Source of the DNA: Hymenobacter negativus
GTDB lineage: Bacteria > Bacteroidota > Bacteroidia > Cytophagales > Hymenobacteraceae
Assembly: GCF_017571495.1 (NCBI RefSeq)
Contig: NZ_JAGETZ010000012.1
Location: 175,950 to 239,949 of the forward strand
Direction: 5' to 3'
DNA: 64,000 nt
Shown here: positions 17,958-26,161 of the stretch, piece after piece
How the letters are laid out: each line of letters opens with the position of its first letter
Position numbering within the stretch: the first letter of the stretch is position 1
Position numbers and translations under genes: made by a program
The notes under the pieces: generated by a model
What the model saw: only the letters and a program-made list of their open reading frames with translations
Told to the model about the DNA's origin: nothing
Database searches by the model: none

Positions 17958-18380
17958 CTACAGCGTGGCTGTTTGCGCCTCTCTATTTTCGCGGGGCTTG
18001 GTCACCAGGTAGTAATACAGTAAAATGCTTAACCCGATGAGGAACGGGATAAGAGCCAGGTGTTTGCCTGTGATGTAGGGCGTCACCTGCACGGTGTCGA
18101 ACCCAAAAAACTCGCTGGTCATCCAGTAGGAGTTCGCCGTAATCCAGAACACGATGGCCAGGTTGTGGGCCAGCTCCGAGGCGTAGGCGCGGGTGCGCCA
18201 GGCAATGACGAGGGCAATGCCCAGCGTAGGCACTACCATGGCCAGGCCCAGCGGCCGCCACACCATGCACCAAGCGATGTCCTTCAAGAGCCAGAACAGG
18301 ATGTGCGTGTTTTCCATTTTCCGGTAGGCAGCCGGGATGCTATACACTTCTTCGGAAACCTGGGGTGTAGGAGCGGACAT
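17958..18380 (-). CDS. small multi-pass membrane protein, unknown
   Basis: A 140-aa protein with about three hydrophobic segments (LGLAMVVPTLGIALVIAW near 43-60, NLAIVFWITANSYWM near 72-87, HLALIPFLIGLSILLYYYLV near 105-125). The charged N-terminus (MSAPTPQVSEEVYSIP) and Arg-rich C-terminus are probably cytoplasmic. I do not recognise the family. A perfect -7 element lies 17 nt upstream. Confidence 0.7.
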   Translation of the reverse strand: MSAPTPQVSEEVYSIPAAYRKMENTHILFWLLKDIAWCMVWRPLGLAMVVPTLGIALVIAWRTRAYASELAHNLAIVFWITANSYWMTSEFFGFDTVQVTPYITGKHLALIPFLIGLSILLYYYLVTKPRENREAQTATL

Positions 18381-18396
18381 AGGGCAAGGGAAAGCC

Positions 18397-18404
18397 CAAA
18401 AATA
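18397..18404 (-). promoter_or_regulatory. -7 element of the 17958-18380 gene
   Basis: On the minus strand the sequence reads TATTTTTG, an exact TAnnTTTG, ending 16 nt before the ATG at 18380. It lies in the short gap to the glycosyltransferase gene, so the membrane protein probably has its own transcript. Confidence 0.5.
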
Positions 18405-18413
18405 AGGATTTAG

Positions 18414-19175
18414 CTATTTTCCAGGCTCCGCAATTCCCATTTTTTGCAGATGCTCTCGGTATTTGGCATAAATCACCTGCAAATCGGCGTTATGCGTGGC
18501 CGCGTCTACCCCAATGCTCACGTTGCGGGTGTGGAAGCGGTGCAGGTGGCTGATGTGCGGACACAGCACCGGCAGCTGCCCGGCCAGCAGGAAGCGCACG
18601 TAGAGGTCCAGGTCCTCGGCCATCTTCAGTTCGCCATCGTAGCCACCCACTTCATCCACGAATGCGCGGCTGTAGCACACGTTGCCCTGAATAAAGTGCT
18701 CAGCCTTGAAAATGGCTTGGAGCATGGCCGTGGGCGTTTCGAACGGCCAGGCGTAGTAATCCTCATTGGGCAGGTAGCGGCCGTGCTCGTCCACGCGCAG
18801 GAAATCGGCCACAAACCAGGACCGGCCGGGGTTAGCGTTGATTTGGGTGCCGTAATGAAACAGCGTGCGCTGGAGCATGATGTCGTCGTCGTCGAGCGGC
18901 ACAATCCAGGCATCAGGCGCGGTTTCCTGGATGAGGTGGTTGCGGGCCAGGCCGGCCAGCTGGCGGCCGGGCGAGTGCCAGTGGCGCAGCGGCGGCCCCG
19001 GCTGGGCGGCGGCATCGCGCAGGTAGGCCACTGTGCCATCGTGCGAGCCATTGTCGTAAATCAGGTGCTCAAACGAAAAATCGAGCGGGGCATTGATGCT
19101 GGCGCGGACGCTGGCCACGGCTTCGGGCAGCAGCTCCCGGCGCTGGTGCGTGGGGGTGATAACGGTGAAGTGCAT
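18414..19175 (-). CDS. glycosyltransferase family 2
   Basis: A 253-aa GT-A fold glycosyltransferase. It begins MHFTVITPTHQRRELLPEAV, has the nucleotide-binding Asp region YDNGSHDGT near residue 43, the DxD-like VPLDDDDIML near 85 and an acidic GGYDGELKMAEDLDLYVRF near 178 that could hold the catalytic base. It probably transfers a sugar from an NDP-sugar donor to a surface polysaccharide or protein; donor and acceptor cannot be told. The ATG at 19175 is used because upstream sequence to 19247 does not resemble the family. No polysaccharide cluster is present. Confidence 0.88.
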   Translation of the reverse strand: MHFTVITPTHQRRELLPEAVASVRASINAPLDFSFEHLIYDNGSHDGTVAYLRDAAAQPGPPLRHWHSPGRQLAGLARNHLIQETAPDAWIVPLDDDDIMLQRTLFHYGTQINANPGRSWFVADFLRVDEHGRYLPNEDYYAWPFETPTAMLQAIFKAEHFIQGNVCYSRAFVDEVGGYDGELKMAEDLDLYVRFLLAGQLPVLCPHISHLHRFHTRNVSIGVDAATHNADLQVIYAKYREHLQKMGIAEPGK

Positions 19176-19266
19176 GGACTGCTTTTCGGGATTGGGACCG
19201 GAAAAGTTGCCAGCGGCGGCGTTTGACACAAACAGTAGCCAGCCCAACCGGCATTCGGTAAGGCAG

Positions 19267-19776
19267 TTACTTCGTGCTGATTTTGCTGCGCAGCCAGCTG
19301 TCCAGCTCGCCCTTGGCGGCCACGGCGCGCAGGTTTTCCATGCCTTTGCTCTTGTCGATGCCGCCGAGGTCGTACACTTTCAGCATGGATTTTACGCCTT
19401 CGGTATTGAGCGTGAGGGCATCTTTGTCGCCGGGATGCTGGAGGCTGTAGCGCGTCCAGCCGCCCATGTAGGCTATGAGCAGGGCCGTGTTTTTGCCGGC
19501 CAACTCGCCCACGTAAGGCTGCAGGCCGATGGATACTTTGGGGCTGCCGCTGGCCCAGGCCAGCAGAAACCGGTGGGCCTGCTGCCGGCGGGTCACGTCT
19601 TGGTTGGCCGGCGTTTCCTCCAGCCAGTTGATGGTGCTCAGCACCTGCGGCTCCACTTGCGCGTAGTCGTCGGGCTTGCTGAAGGAGTACTGCGCGGGCA
19701 CATCGAAGGCGCTTTGGGCTGAAGCAGAATAGGATGCGCTGCCAATAAGCAGCGCGAGCAACAGGAAGCGTTTCAT
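19267..19776 (-). CDS. secreted protein of unknown function
   Basis: A 169-aa protein with a clear signal peptide (MKRFLLLALLIGSASYSASAQ). The mature part is mostly helical, with INWLEETPANQD, ALLIAYMGGWTRYSLQHPGDKD and KGMENLRAVAAKGELDSWL as the most family-like stretches. I do not recognise a named domain. The ATG at 19776 is chosen on the signal peptide. A TACCTTTA -7-like element lies about 33 nt upstream on the same strand. Confidence 0.72.
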   Translation of the reverse strand: MKRFLLLALLIGSASYSASAQSAFDVPAQYSFSKPDDYAQVEPQVLSTINWLEETPANQDVTRRQQAHRFLLAWASGSPKVSIGLQPYVGELAGKNTALLIAYMGGWTRYSLQHPGDKDALTLNTEGVKSMLKVYDLGGIDKSKGMENLRAVAAKGELDSWLRSKISTK

Positions 19777-19871
19777 CAGCGGGAAAGTGGCGGAAGTTTG
19801 GACTGGGCTAAAGGTAGCAAGCCGCGCCAGCCGCACCATCTGCTGTGGTTCGGCCGTTACTTTGCCGCTGC

Positions 19872-20609
19872 ATGAAACAACCAGCCATTTTCAATTGGAG
19901 CGGCGGCAAAGACTCGGCCCTGGCGCTCTACAAAGTGCGGCAACAAGGCCAGTACGCAGTCCAGACGCTGCTCACCACCGTCAGCGAGCCGTACCAGCGC
20001 ATCTCCATGCACGGCGTGCGCACCGCACTGCTCGACCGGCAGGCCGAAGCCCTGGGACTGCCTTGCCGGAAGCTGTTTCTGCCCGAAATGCCCAGCATGG
20101 AAGCCTACGAAACCCTGATGGCCAGCACCATGCAAGAACTAAAGAAAGGAGGCGCAACGGCTTCTATCTTCGGCGATATTTTCCTGGAAGACCTGCGGCA
20201 ATACCGCGAAAACAAGCTGGCTGAGGTGGAGCTGCGGGCCGTGTTTCCGCTCTGGGGCGTGCCTACCACGGAGCTCATCCGGGAGTTCATTGGCCTTGGC
20301 TTCAAAACCATCACTACCTGCGTCAATGAGAAATACCTGGACCGCAGCTTCGTGGGCCGGGTCATCGACGAGGATTTCCTACGCGACTTACCCGCCAACG
20401 TGGACCCCTGCGGCGAAAACGGCGAGTTCCACACCTTCGTCTTCGACGGTCCGCTGTTCAGCCAGCCCATTCCCTTCGAAAAAGGTGAAATTGTGCACCG
20501 CAAATACACCGCGCCGGCCACTTCGGCTAACGGCGCCGACTACGAATGTGGCGACGATAAGGACCCCAGCCCGTTTGATACGGGCTTCTGGTATTGCGAC
20601 TTGGTGTGA
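19872..20609 (+). CDS. Dph6-like adenine nucleotide alpha-hydrolase (diphthine-ammonia ligase family)
   Basis: A 245-aa ATP-pyrophosphatase (PP-loop) protein. The N-terminus holds the PP-loop SGGKDSALALYK at residues 9-20. The C-terminal half contains GFKTITTCVNEKYLDRSFVGRVID and DPCGENGEFHTFVFDGPLF, which are diagnostic of the Dph6/MJ0570 family. In eukaryotes Dph6 amidates diphthine; bacteria lack diphthamide, so the bacterial substrate is unknown. The ATG at 19872 lies 7 nt after a TTACTTTG -7-like element, suggesting a nearly leaderless mRNA. Confidence 0.85.
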   Translation: MKQPAIFNWSGGKDSALALYKVRQQGQYAVQTLLTTVSEPYQRISMHGVRTALLDRQAEALGLPCRKLFLPEMPSMEAYETLMASTMQELKKGGATASIFGDIFLEDLRQYRENKLAEVELRAVFPLWGVPTTELIREFIGLGFKTITTCVNEKYLDRSFVGRVIDEDFLRDLPANVDPCGENGEFHTFVFDGPLFSQPIPFEKGEIVHRKYTAPATSANGADYECGDDKDPSPFDTGFWYCDLV

Positions 20610-20640
20610 ATGGTAGGCCGTCGGTAGCACGTCGTGCCGC

Positions 20641-22230
20641 TCAGGCGCCGGCCGCATCCAGCGTGCGGCTCAGGGCTAGGGCGTTCTGCACAATGGCATC
20701 GGGGTAGCCTGCGCGGGCCAGCAGCCGGATGGCGTTGCGGGTGGTAAGCGGGCCGGGCTTCAGTAGGTAGTCGAAATACCAGTCGGCCTCGGTCACGGTT
20801 TCAGAGAAGTGGTACTCCGTGAAAGCCGGGTGTAGCAAGGCGCCCAATTCGCCGTCGTGCGTGGACGCTACCACCAGGCTGCGCGGCTGCAGATACGCCA
20901 GCACCGCCTGGGTAGCCGCAATGCGCTCCACCGTATTGGTGCCCTTAAATAGCTCATCCAGAATGAATAAGTAGCCGCCTTCGTTCTCGGCAGCCTGCAC
21001 AAAGCCCAGCACAGCTTCGGCCTCCGCGAAATAGTAGCTCTTGCCTTCGGGCAGGTTATCGGCCAGGTTGATGCTGGATACCACCCGCCAAAATGGTGCT
21101 GTGTAGGCCTTGGCCGGGCAGGTGGCAATAGTCTGGGCCAGCAGCGCATTGAGGCCAATGGCGCGCATAAAGGTGGTTTTGCCCGACATATTCGAGCCCG
21201 TGAGTAGGATGCTGGCTTCCGTCACGGTCAGGTCGTTGGGCACGCAGCCGGGCACCAGCGGGTTGTAGGCACTCACTAAGCGAAGCCCCGCGCCATTGGG
21301 CTCAAACTGTGGCGCACAGTGCGGGTGCCGCGCCCGAAACCCGGCCACCGCTACGGCACAATCCGCATAACCTACTGCCTCAAACACCGCCCGAATAGCG
21401 CTGGCGTGTTGCTCTACCTGTTGCCGACAGCTGTGGTACACGATGAAATCAAGCAGCAGCACCGTCTTAATGTACTGCAGTATCAGCCAGGGTAGCATAG
21501 AAAGGTCGCCCTGCAGCTGGCCCTCGACCTGCAAAAAAGCCACCTTATTCACGATGGAGCCCAGCCGGGCCAGTGGGGCGGTCAAGCGCTGCAAAGGCGC
21601 CAGGGGTAGAGTTAGCTTCGCCAAATCGCGCCCTGCTCGGTACAGGCTGCCCAGTTGTAGCACGGGTCGTATTCCCACTGCGATTTGTGGGCGGTACATG
21701 AAATGCAGCAGCGTGTGCACCAGAAACAACCCGCCGGACAACAGCCACAGCCCCGGCTGCCAGAAACCGCCCACCACCGTAGCCAGTAGCAGCAGCACCA
21801 TGGCCGGGGCGGCAGCCGTCCAGGGCAGGGCGGGCAAGGCGTTGCCGCTCAGCAGGTCGGTGATGTAGTATGCCTCGGTTGACGTAAGGCGGTTGAGAGC
21901 TAGTTGGACCTGGCCGCGCGGCTTGGGCTGCTCAACAAAAAAAGTGGCCGCTTCGTCAAACTCCCGCAACGCTTCGGCATCGTTCTGCGGACTGCGCAGG
22001 CGGTGATAGAGGCACTGCTGGCCTACCTTGCTCACCGTGCCATCAAACAGGGTAAACAGTTCATCCCCGTTTAGGTCGGTCCAGGTTTGCTGGTCGAGTC
22101 GGTGGTAGGCCGGCTCGTTCTGCACGACGCTATGGTAGCGGGCAATGAGCGGGAAATTGCGAAAGCGCGGCGTGGGCTGGCGCCATTCGGCGTCGAGAGT
22201 GGCAAGCTTCTGAGAAGTTGAGGTCCACAT
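20641..22230 (-). CDS. MutS-family ATPase lacking mismatch-recognition domains
   Basis: A 529-aa protein. The C-terminal ATPase has the MutS Walker A TGSNMSGKTTFMR (about residue 345), the Walker B FILDELFKGTNTVER and the switch ASTHDGEL. Upstream lie a helical core/clamp-like region and two or three hydrophobic segments (ALPWTAAAPAMVLLLLATVV, near 160). The N-terminal mismatch-binding and connector domains of MutS are absent. Such stand-alone relatives are common in Bacteroidota and their role is unknown; the hydrophobic stretch suggests membrane association. I use the ATG at 22230 (MWTSTSQK), which follows the -7 element at 22270-22277. Confidence 0.85.
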   Translation of the reverse strand: MWTSTSQKLATLDAEWRQPTPRFRNFPLIARYHSVVQNEPAYHRLDQQTWTDLNGDELFTLFDGTVSKVGQQCLYHRLRSPQNDAEALREFDEAATFFVEQPKPRGQVQLALNRLTSTEAYYITDLLSGNALPALPWTAAAPAMVLLLLATVVGGFWQPGLWLLSGGLFLVHTLLHFMYRPQIAVGIRPVLQLGSLYRAGRDLAKLTLPLAPLQRLTAPLARLGSIVNKVAFLQVEGQLQGDLSMLPWLILQYIKTVLLLDFIVYHSCRQQVEQHASAIRAVFEAVGYADCAVAVAGFRARHPHCAPQFEPNGAGLRLVSAYNPLVPGCVPNDLTVTEASILLTGSNMSGKTTFMRAIGLNALLAQTIATCPAKAYTAPFWRVVSSINLADNLPEGKSYYFAEAEAVLGFVQAAENEGGYLFILDELFKGTNTVERIAATQAVLAYLQPRSLVVASTHDGELGALLHPAFTEYHFSETVTEADWYFDYLLKPGPLTTRNAIRLLARAGYPDAIVQNALALSRTLDAAGA

Positions 22231-22269
22231 AGATAGGGGAGGGGCTGCCCGAAGTGGCGGACAGCCGGG

Positions 22270-22277
22270 CAAAAGTA
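22270..22277 (-). promoter_or_regulatory. -7 element of the MutS-like gene
   Basis: The minus strand reads TACTTTTG, an exact TAnnTTTG, about 40 nt before the ATG at 22230. The longer open frame would begin inside this promoter, so the ATG at 22230 is favoured. Confidence 0.6.
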
Positions 22278-22360
22278 CGGGTGGCCAGCGCCAGCTTTTC
22301 GCTGGCCATTATCCAATTTCTACCGTACTTGGCAGCCTAAACACAACCGTTTCCTTTGCT

Positions 22361-22765
22361 ATGAACCCCCAGCCGCAACCGTCTAATGCTTTTATTGCCG
22401 CCTCCTGGGTGGCGCTGCTGGCCGGCATGGCTGCCTTCGTCATCGGGCTGTGGAATGCCACCATGGCCCTCAACGAAAAGGGCTATTATTTCACCATCCT
22501 CATGTACGGCCTGTTCTCGGCCATTTCGCTGCAAAAGAGTGTGCGCGACCGCCTCGAAGGTATCCCCGTTACCAATATCTACTATGGACTGAGCTGGTTT
22601 TCCACCCTGCTCTGCATCCTGTTGCTCACTATCGGACTCTGGAACGCTACGCTCGCGCTGAGCGAAAAAGGCTTCTACGCCATGTCGTTTCTGCTGAGCA
22701 TATTCGCGGCCATTGCCGTGCAGAAAAATACCCGCGATACCCAGCGCGCTGGCACTCCCCAGTAG
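22361..22765 (+). CDS. yiaA: YiaA/YiaB-type inner membrane protein
   Basis: A 134-aa protein made of two repeats of the YiaAB two-helix unit. Each has a hydrophobic hairpin with the shared words IGLWNATxALxEKGxY: repeat 1 spans about 10-65 and repeat 2 about 75-128. Four membrane helices are predicted by eye. The family is widespread but its function is unknown. It lies 18 nt upstream of the DUF2459 gene and may share its transcript. Confidence 0.88.
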   Translation: MNPQPQPSNAFIAASWVALLAGMAAFVIGLWNATMALNEKGYYFTILMYGLFSAISLQKSVRDRLEGIPVTNIYYGLSWFSTLLCILLLTIGLWNATLALSEKGFYAMSFLLSIFAAIAVQKNTRDTQRAGTPQ

Positions 22766-22783
22766 CTTAGTGCTTAAGAACCT

Positions 22784-23473
22784 ATGCCGCTAACGCTTCG
22801 CAAAACGCTGAAAGTTACAGGCTATACGCTGGGCTCGCTGATAGGCGTCGCGGCGTTATACCTTGGGTCGGCCTTGGCGCTCTCATCCATCCCGGTGGAG
22901 AAAAAGGAGCCCAATGCGCCCGCCGATGTCACCGTTTTCCTGCATACCAACGGTGTCCACACCGACATCGTGCTGCCCATCAAAACGGCCCAGATTGACT
23001 GGAGCCAGCAGCTGCCCTTCGCCAACATTCCCTCGCAGGATAGCACCATGCGCTACATCGCCTTTGGCTGGGGCGACAAAGGATTTTACCTCGACACGCC
23101 GACCTGGGCCGACCTCAAGTTCAGCACGGCGTTCGTGGCTGCGTTCTGGCTGGGTTCCTCAGCCATGCACACCACGTATTTCCACAGCCTGGCTCCCGGC
23201 CCCGAAACCATCCCGCTCCACCTTAGCCAGGCCGAGTACGCCCGCCTCATCGCCTATATCCAGCAAAGCTTCGCCCTTGATGCTTCTGGCCAGGTGCAGC
23301 ACATCAAAGGCCACAGCTACGGCCAAGACGATGCTTTTTACGAAGCCCACCGCGTGTACAGCTTCCTCTACACCTGCAACACCTGGACAAATAACGCCCT
23401 GAAAGCCTGCGGCCAACGCGCCTGCCTCTGGACCCCGTCCGACAAAGGCATCTTCCGCATCTACGGCCGATAA
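22784..23473 (+). CDS. DUF2459 (TIGR02117) family protein
   Basis: A 229-aa protein with an N-terminal membrane anchor (YTLGSLIGVAALYLGSALAL). The soluble part contains the family signatures VFLHTNGVHTDIVLPI, FGWGDKGFYLDTPTW, LSQAEYARLIAYI and YTCNTWTNNALKACG. The conserved His, Cys and Asn suggest an enzyme fold facing the periplasm, but no activity is established. It directly follows yiaA. Confidence 0.85.
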   Translation: MPLTLRKTLKVTGYTLGSLIGVAALYLGSALALSSIPVEKKEPNAPADVTVFLHTNGVHTDIVLPIKTAQIDWSQQLPFANIPSQDSTMRYIAFGWGDKGFYLDTPTWADLKFSTAFVAAFWLGSSAMHTTYFHSLAPGPETIPLHLSQAEYARLIAYIQQSFALDASGQVQHIKGHSYGQDDAFYEAHRVYSFLYTCNTWTNNALKACGQRACLWTPSDKGIFRIYGR

Positions 23474-23491
23474 CCGGAGCGGTACAGGTAA

Positions 23492-23590
23492 ACCGTCATG
23501 CGGAGCGCCGCCGAGGCATCTCGCTCGCATCGTTAACTGCTTGGCTTATTCCAACACGCAAGATGCTTCGGCGGCGCTCCGCATGACGGT
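23492..23590. repeat. dispersed palindromic element, copy A
   Basis: The left arm begins ACCGTCATGCGGAGCGCCGC and the right arm ends with its near-complement (GGCGGCGCTCCGCATGACGGT), enclosing about 35 nt. It belongs to the same family as the elements at 49079, 52503 and 57554. Confidence 0.8.
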
Positions 23591-23685
23591 CAAGTGTTTA
23601 CTGCCTAAGAACAAGCAGGCCCCGCCGGCTGCAAAGCCAACGGGGCCATAAGGGATGAAACCATCGGACTGACGGCCTGCGGGGC

Positions 23686-23934
23686 CTAGTTCAGCCACAC
23701 ATCGGCCACTTGCTCAAAGCGATGAGCGGCGAAAGCGCCGTAGGGCCGCTCGGCATAAAAGCCGAGGACGTGCACCTGGGGCTGGCCAGTGCGCACATGC
23801 GGCAGCACGCGCACCGCGTACACACGGCCCATTTCGGGCCAGTCGCCAACGTAGTCGGCCGGGCGTTGCGCGTTGTTCACGCAACGGGCAAATTGCTGCA
23901 TGGGCAGCGGCGTAGGAAGCTTGACGTTTGACAT
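23686..23934 (-). CDS. short hypothetical protein
   Basis: An 82-aa cytoplasmic protein beginning MSNVKLPTPLPMQQFARCVN. No family is recognised. The composition is ordinary for the genome, with regular coding bias and phrases such as QVHVLGFYAERPYGAFAAHRF. The frame extends to 23940, but only through a TTG; the ATG at 23934 is preferred. It is divergent from umuDC and separated by an AT-rich control region. Confidence 0.6.
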   Translation of the reverse strand: MSNVKLPTPLPMQQFARCVNNAQRPADYVGDWPEMGRVYAVRVLPHVRTGQPQVHVLGFYAERPYGAFAAHRFEQVADVWLN

Positions 23935-24060
23935 ACCCAAAGATACTAATTTTACAGAAAACTAAAAAAAATGGTAAGAATATTTTTTATTCTTTTTTAC
24001 AGAATAAAGGCCGGAATTTATAAATGCTGCATGATTTTCCCGTGAAGGATATTGATATAC

Positions 24061-24128
24061 GCCAACCAATTGTTGGCGGATTGCGGCAGGCGTAGTAAAA
24101 CTATCTGCTAATTAAGTTAGTAATTAGC
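24061..24128. promoter_or_regulatory. two palindromes upstream of umuDC (candidate operators)
   Basis: GCCAAC-CAATT-GTTGGC (24061-24077) and GCTAATTA-AGTTAG-TAATTAGC (24107-24128) are perfect inverted repeats 37-104 nt before the umuD ATG. Position and symmetry suggest binding sites for a dimeric regulator such as an SOS repressor. I know no matching consensus, so the role is inferred. Confidence 0.5.
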
Positions 24129-24164
24129 ATTCTGGTTTACCAGGATAGACGCGCGAAAACAATT

Positions 24165-24623
24165 ATGCTTGCATCACTTCACGATTTTATTTCGGCATCG
24201 CTCTTAAGTAGTAGTCGGACACTGCCGCTGTTTGGTTGCCCGGTGCCGGCCGGCTTCCCCTCACCCGCCGACGACCATCTCGAAGGTCCGTTCGACCTCA
24301 CGCAACACCTGTTTCGCAATCCGGCTTCCACGTTTCTGGCCCGTGTCAGTGGCGATTCCATGACCGGGGCCGGCATTCATCCCGGCGACCTGGTGGCCGT
24401 GGACCGGGCCTTGCGTCCTGGTCACGGCAGCATTGTGGTCGCTGTGGTAGACGGCGAGCACACCATCAAACGACTGCAGTTTCGGGCTGGCCAACCCTGG
24501 CTGGTGGCCGAGAACGTCCGCTACGCGCCTCTCCCCGTTGGACCCGATGCGGGCTTGGTGGTGTGGGGAGTGGTGACGCACGTCATTCATTCGTTGGCTA
24601 GTGGACCGGCCGTCAGCAGGTAG
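24165..24623 (+). CDS. umuD: UmuD-like translesion polymerase accessory protein (S24 peptidase)
   Basis: A 152-aa self-cleaving protein of the UmuD/LexA family without a DNA-binding domain. The cleavage region CPVPAGFPSP (Ala29-Gly30 is the expected bond) is followed by SGDSMTGAGI (nucleophile Ser65), HPGDLVAVD and VDGEHTIKRLQF (Lys102 general base). After RecA-stimulated cleavage UmuD' should join UmuC to form polymerase V. All catalytic residues are present. umuC follows 97 nt later. Palindromes upstream may be the control site. Confidence 0.92.
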   Translation: MLASLHDFISASLLSSSRTLPLFGCPVPAGFPSPADDHLEGPFDLTQHLFRNPASTFLARVSGDSMTGAGIHPGDLVAVDRALRPGHGSIVVAVVDGEHTIKRLQFRAGQPWLVAENVRYAPLPVGPDAGLVVWGVVTHVIHSLASGPAVSR

Positions 24624-24720
24624 CTGGCGAGTGCGTCAAAAGTGTAATATCTCTTTTACTTAATGCTGGTAATGTCGATGAACAGCGGATATTTATCGGC
24701 GAGCCTTGGAATAAAACCGG

Positions 24721-26058
24721 ATGTACGCTCTCGTCGATTGCAACAATTTTTACGTTTCCTGCGAGCGGGTTTTTGCCCCGCAGCTCGAAGGCCGGCCCGT
24801 CGTAGTGCTTTCAAATAACGACGGCTGCCTGATTTCACGCTCCGACGAAGCCAAGGCGCTGGGCCTGAAAATGGGAGAGCCTTACCACCTGGTACGCCCG
24901 CTGCTGATGCAGCACCAAGTACGCGTGTTCTCGTCCAACTACGCGCTGTATGGCGACATGAGCCGTCGGGTAGTGCAGGTGCTCAGCCACTTCGCCGCAG
25001 GCGTGGAAGTGTATTCTATTGACGAAGCTTTTCTGGATTTTCAAGGCATGCGCCTGCTCGCGCCCGACCTGCTGGCGTACGGCATCCGGGTGTGCGAAAC
25101 GGTGAAGCAGCACACCGGCATTCCGACCTGTGTGGGGATTGCGCCCACCAAGACCCTGGCTAAACTGGCCAACCGGCTGGCCCGCAAGCAAGGCACGGGG
25201 GGCGTATTGCTCCTGGAAACGCCTGCGCAGTGCCAGGAAGCGTTGGCCCTGGCCCCGGTGGAAAGCATCTGGGGCGTGGGCCGGCGCTACGCGCGCAAGC
25301 TGAAGGAAATGGACATCAACACCGGAGCCCAGCTGGCGGCGCTGCCTGAGCACTGGTTGCGCCGGCACATGGGCGGCGTGGTGGGCCAGCGGCTGTGGCG
25401 CGAGCTGCACGGCCAGCCCTGCCACGACTGGAACCCGGTTGAGTGGGACGAAGCCGACCATCAGCTTCCGACCAGCCACGCCAGCCGCCACAGCGCCGTG
25501 TGCACCCGCTCCTTTGGCCGCCCCCAGCACGAGCCCGCTGTGCTCGCCGAAGCCGTAGCCACCTTCGCCGCCAAGGCGGCTGAGAAGCTACGGCGGCATG
25601 GCCTCGTGGCGCATCTGGTCACGGTGATACTTGGCACGGATAAGTATGCCCCCGTGGCCGGGCCCAGCACTTACACGGCCGCCATTGCGCTGCCCCGGGC
25701 TACCAGCAATCCAACATTGCTAACCCGCGCCGCCCTGGATGGACTACGCCAGCTGCGCCGCCCCGGTGTGGCGTACCATCGGGCCGGCGTGCTGCTCAGC
25801 GGGCTGGAACCGATGGGACAAGCTCCGCAGCTCGACTTGTTCACCGCCCCCGCTCCCGACCACGCGCGTAGCGAAAAGCTCACCGCAACGCTGGACAGTC
25901 TCAATGCCCGCTTCGGCCGGCAGCTAGTGCGGCTGGCCGCAGCCGGCGTTACCAAAGATGCCGAGGGCAACGACCAGCAGCCGGTCTGGGCTGGTCGTGC
26001 AGCCCATCGCTCGCCGCTATACACCACACGCTGGGATGAACTGTGGCAGGTGAGTTGA
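24721..26058 (+). CDS. umuC: UmuC-like Y-family DNA polymerase (Pol V catalytic subunit)
   Basis: A 445-aa Y-family polymerase. The palm begins MYALVDCNNFYVSCERVF with the first metal-binding Asp; SNYALYGDMSRRV and VYSIDEAFLDF (the paired catalytic Asp-Glu) follow near residues 80 and 100. The helix-hairpin-helix region WGVGRRYARKLKEM is near 180, and the C-terminal UmuC domain ends with QLDLF (a possible clamp-binding motif in APQLDLFTAP). It copies damaged DNA with low fidelity. It is downstream of umuD, probably in one SOS operon. Confidence 0.94.
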   Translation: MYALVDCNNFYVSCERVFAPQLEGRPVVVLSNNDGCLISRSDEAKALGLKMGEPYHLVRPLLMQHQVRVFSSNYALYGDMSRRVVQVLSHFAAGVEVYSIDEAFLDFQGMRLLAPDLLAYGIRVCETVKQHTGIPTCVGIAPTKTLAKLANRLARKQGTGGVLLLETPAQCQEALALAPVESIWGVGRRYARKLKEMDINTGAQLAALPEHWLRRHMGGVVGQRLWRELHGQPCHDWNPVEWDEADHQLPTSHASRHSAVCTRSFGRPQHEPAVLAEAVATFAAKAAEKLRRHGLVAHLVTVILGTDKYAPVAGPSTYTAAIALPRATSNPTLLTRAALDGLRQLRRPGVAYHRAGVLLSGLEPMGQAPQLDLFTAPAPDHARSEKLTATLDSLNARFGRQLVRLAAAGVTKDAEGNDQQPVWAGRAAHRSPLYTTRWDELWQVS

Positions 26059-26161
26059 GCGTAAAAATGCTCCTGAAGTAGTACGCCCAGCAGCGCCCTC
26101 GTTCAACAACCGGTCGGACAGTTCCGCACATTGGGCCGGGAAGCGCAGGCAATACAGCTTC

